Of a DNA stretch of 8,841 nt, positions 8,046 to 8,841 are shown piece by piece (positions within the stretch are counted from its first letter, which is position 1; every line of letters starts with the position of its first letter). The DNA is from a bacterium (lineage in GTDB: Bacteria > Patescibacteriota > Patescibacteriia > JAACEG01). Location of the stretch: the NCBI GenBank assembly GCA_027040785.1, contig JALULG010000122.1:1-8841 (forward strand), in the 5' to 3' direction. A program made the position numbers and the translations under genes. The notes beneath the pieces were generated by a model that was not told the origin of the DNA, did not search any database, and saw nothing but the letters and a program-made list of their open reading frames with translations.

Positions 8046-8086
8046 TTTTTTAAAAAACCTATTTATTTAAGTTATTTTTTTCATTA

Positions 8087-8154
8087 CGCTTTTTACGGTT
8101 AAGCGCCCTGTTATCTTTTGGTTTGTAATAACAGGTTTTATGCTTGTAATCAAG
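8087..8154 (-). promoter_or_regulatory. Cluster of hairpins at the 5' end of the rpoB leader
   Basis: In minus-strand order there is a small dyad CTTG-ATTA-CAAG (8143-8154). Next is an 8-bp stem CCTGTTAT/ATAACAGG (8128-8135 with 8107-8114, 13-base loop). Then comes CGCTT/AAGCG (8101-8105 with 8087-8091, 9-base loop), extendable by a G-T pair. The second and third stems abut, so they could stack. The stems are relatively GC-rich for this region, which suggests a selected RNA structure. AATAAC near 8154-8159 could instead pair with GTTATT (8127-8132), giving an exclusive alternative fold. It matches no riboswitch or ribosomal-protein leader that I recognise. Confidence 0.5.
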
Positions 8155-8162
8155 TTATTTAT

Positions 8163-8190
8163 ATTAAAACATATTTTTATTTTTTGTCAA
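8163..8190 (-). promoter_or_regulatory. Candidate strong promoter for rpoB-rpoC
   Basis: A perfect -35 TTGACA (8185-8190) and a -10 TTTAAT (8163-8168, 5 of 6 matches) are separated by 16 bp on the minus strand. An alternative -10 is TAATAT with an 18-bp spacer. It begins within 10 bases of the phosphatase terminator stem, which supports rpoBC being a separate transcription unit. Transcription would start near 8156. Confidence 0.65.
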
Positions 8191-8191
8191 T

Positions 8192-8219
8192 ATTAAAAAA
8201 GACCGAAAAACCGGTCTTT
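8192..8219 (-). terminator. Intrinsic terminator of the PP2C phosphatase gene
   Basis: On the minus strand an 8-bp stem AAAGACCG/CGGTCTTT (8212-8219 with 8198-8205) and a 6-base loop are followed by further T residues and an AT-rich tail. It lies 13 bp after the phosphatase stop codon and separates that gene from the rpoB promoter. Confidence 0.88.
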
Positions 8220-8232
8220 GTTTTGACTTTTA

Positions 8233-8841
8233 TCAAATTTTAACAAAAATTAAAGATAAATTATCAAAACCGTTTATCATACCAACAGAATCATAGTTCC
8301 AAATTTTTGGCAAAACACATTTGGCCATACTTAAAGCCAGATCTGAATGTTGAAAAAAAATAACAGCATCTTCGGCATTAAAAATATCCCAATAACCATC
8401 ACTGCCGGCAACAATAATATCTCCTTTATCAAGAGAATGATTAAAAATTTCCGGCTCTCCGATAATTCCAACTTCTCTAAAATATTTTCCTCCTAAAAAA
8501 CGAGTGGGAATTCTTCCAAAATCACCCTTAAAAACATAGTCGCCGATTATTATTCCTCCATTTCTTAGAACCCTTTCTCTTTCCTTTTCATTTCTTAAAT
8601 TATGCTTCCGAGTTATTTTTTGACATTTGCCTTTTTGACAAAGAGATAATTCCGAATCGCCCAAATTAGCCACCACCAAATTTTTTTCATTTGACAAAAA
8701 ACATAAAGCGGTTGTTCCGGATAAATTAAAATCAATTTCTTTTTCCATTTCCACAAAAGCTTTTTGAAAAGCTTTTTCTATTTTGGAAAAATTTTTTAAT
8801 TTTTCTTTTAAAATTCCCGGAAAAATTGTGGCCGATAATTT
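8233..8841 (-). CDS. PP2C-family Ser/Thr protein phosphatase, C-terminal part (runs off right edge)
   Basis: This is a metal-dependent protein phosphatase domain that removes phosphate from Ser/Thr of proteins, probably in the cytoplasm: no membrane segment is visible. The frame stays open through the right edge, so 202 residues are seen and the true start is outside; the in-frame GTG at 8752-8754 is internal. Visible PP2C motifs, numbered from the edge, are SGTTA (41-45), ANLGDS (58-63), HN and a following NEKERERV (80-91), GG (95-96), TRFLGG in place of the usual S/TRxxGD (113-118), GEPEI (128-132), AGSDGYWD (145-152) and GFDNLSLI (191-198). The metal-ligand aspartates D148 (SDG) and D193 (DN) are present. 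The N-terminal RxxNED/DGHGG part cannot be assessed. It ends in tandem stops TGA TAA. No partner kinase is visible, and the gene is separated from rpoB by a terminator and a promoter. Confidence 0.88.
   Translation of the reverse strand, partial: KLSATIFPGILKEKLKNFSKIEKAFQKAFVEMEKEIDFNLSGTTALCFLSNEKNLVVANLGDSELSLCQKGKCQKITRKHNLRNEKERERVLRNGGIIIGDYVFKGDFGRIPTRFLGGKYFREVGIIGEPEIFNHSLDKGDIIVAGSDGYWDIFNAEDAVIFFQHSDLALSMAKCVLPKIWNYDSVGMINGFDNLSLIFVKI

Larger units (their letters stand above)
7902..8156 (-). other. Long rpoB 5' leader (predicted)
   Basis: The 331-bp gap between rpoB and the phosphatase gene holds no sizeable ORF on either strand. If the promoter at 8163-8190 is real, about 255 nt of it is transcribed ahead of rpoB. 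The upstream half contains several dyads, listed separately. The last 70 or so bases before the start codon (7902-7970) are almost pure A/T with no SD. A weak TTGAAA (7955-7960) and several TATAAT-like strings there could form a secondary promoter, but in such composition this is not convincing. Confidence 0.5.

Noticed and set aside
8020..8056. Plus-strand intrinsic terminator (hairpin followed by TTTTTT)
   Set aside because: The shape is good, but no plus-strand gene or transcript lies upstream. It is more sensibly read as part of the rpoB leader.
8085..8140. A known riboswitch in the rpoB leader
   Set aside because: The hairpins were compared from memory with preQ1 and other common small riboswitches and no consensus core was recognised, so no class is assigned.
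8233..8754. Phosphatase gene starting at the GTG at 8754
   Set aside because: The frame continues open for 29 more codons to the window edge with PP2C-like sequence, and the N-terminal catalytic part would be missing from such a start.

Overview
The window is AT-rich, and all four recognisable protein genes lie on the minus strand. Read in transcription order (right to left) they are: the C-terminal part of a PP2C-type Ser/Thr protein phosphatase (8233-8841, running off the right edge), rpoB (4473-7901), rpoC (548-4441) and the first 80 codons of an ftsK-like DNA translocase gene (1-242, running off the left edge). The style of the RNA polymerase proteins, the AT-rich composition, the start codons without Shine-Dalgarno (SD) sequences and the short intergenic regions suggest a Patescibacteria/CPR bacterium, possibly Parcubacteria-like. 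That placement is an inference from appearance and no search was run. TGA is not read as glycine: rpoB and rpoC are open at full length under the standard bacterial code, which argues against the Gracilibacteria/SR1 code.

The layout is three transcription blocks. A hairpin terminator (8198-8219) ends the phosphatase gene. A strong promoter-like pair (8163-8190, exact TTGACA at -35) directly after it should drive rpoB-rpoC through a leader of about 250 nt. That leader holds two abutting hairpins, then a third hairpin containing a very strong SD, and a tiny ORF of 8 or 13 codons. rpoB and rpoC are 31 bp apart and form one operon, which ends at a perfect 16-bp-stem terminator (496-531). A second promoter (461-488, extended -10 TGTTATAAT) next to that terminator should drive ftsK. 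Its leader carries a long imperfect inverted repeat of about 180 bp (258-438).

Functionally, rpoB and rpoC encode the two catalytic subunits of RNA polymerase. FtsK is the membrane-anchored chromosome translocase of division, and the PP2C protein reverses Ser/Thr phosphorylation. I see no functional link between the flanking genes and the polymerase beyond shared orientation. The parts most worth a second look are the inverted-repeat element in the ftsK leader, which also holds a 48-codon basic ORF on the plus strand, and the structured rpoB leader. I found no tRNA, rRNA, CRISPR array or transposase gene.
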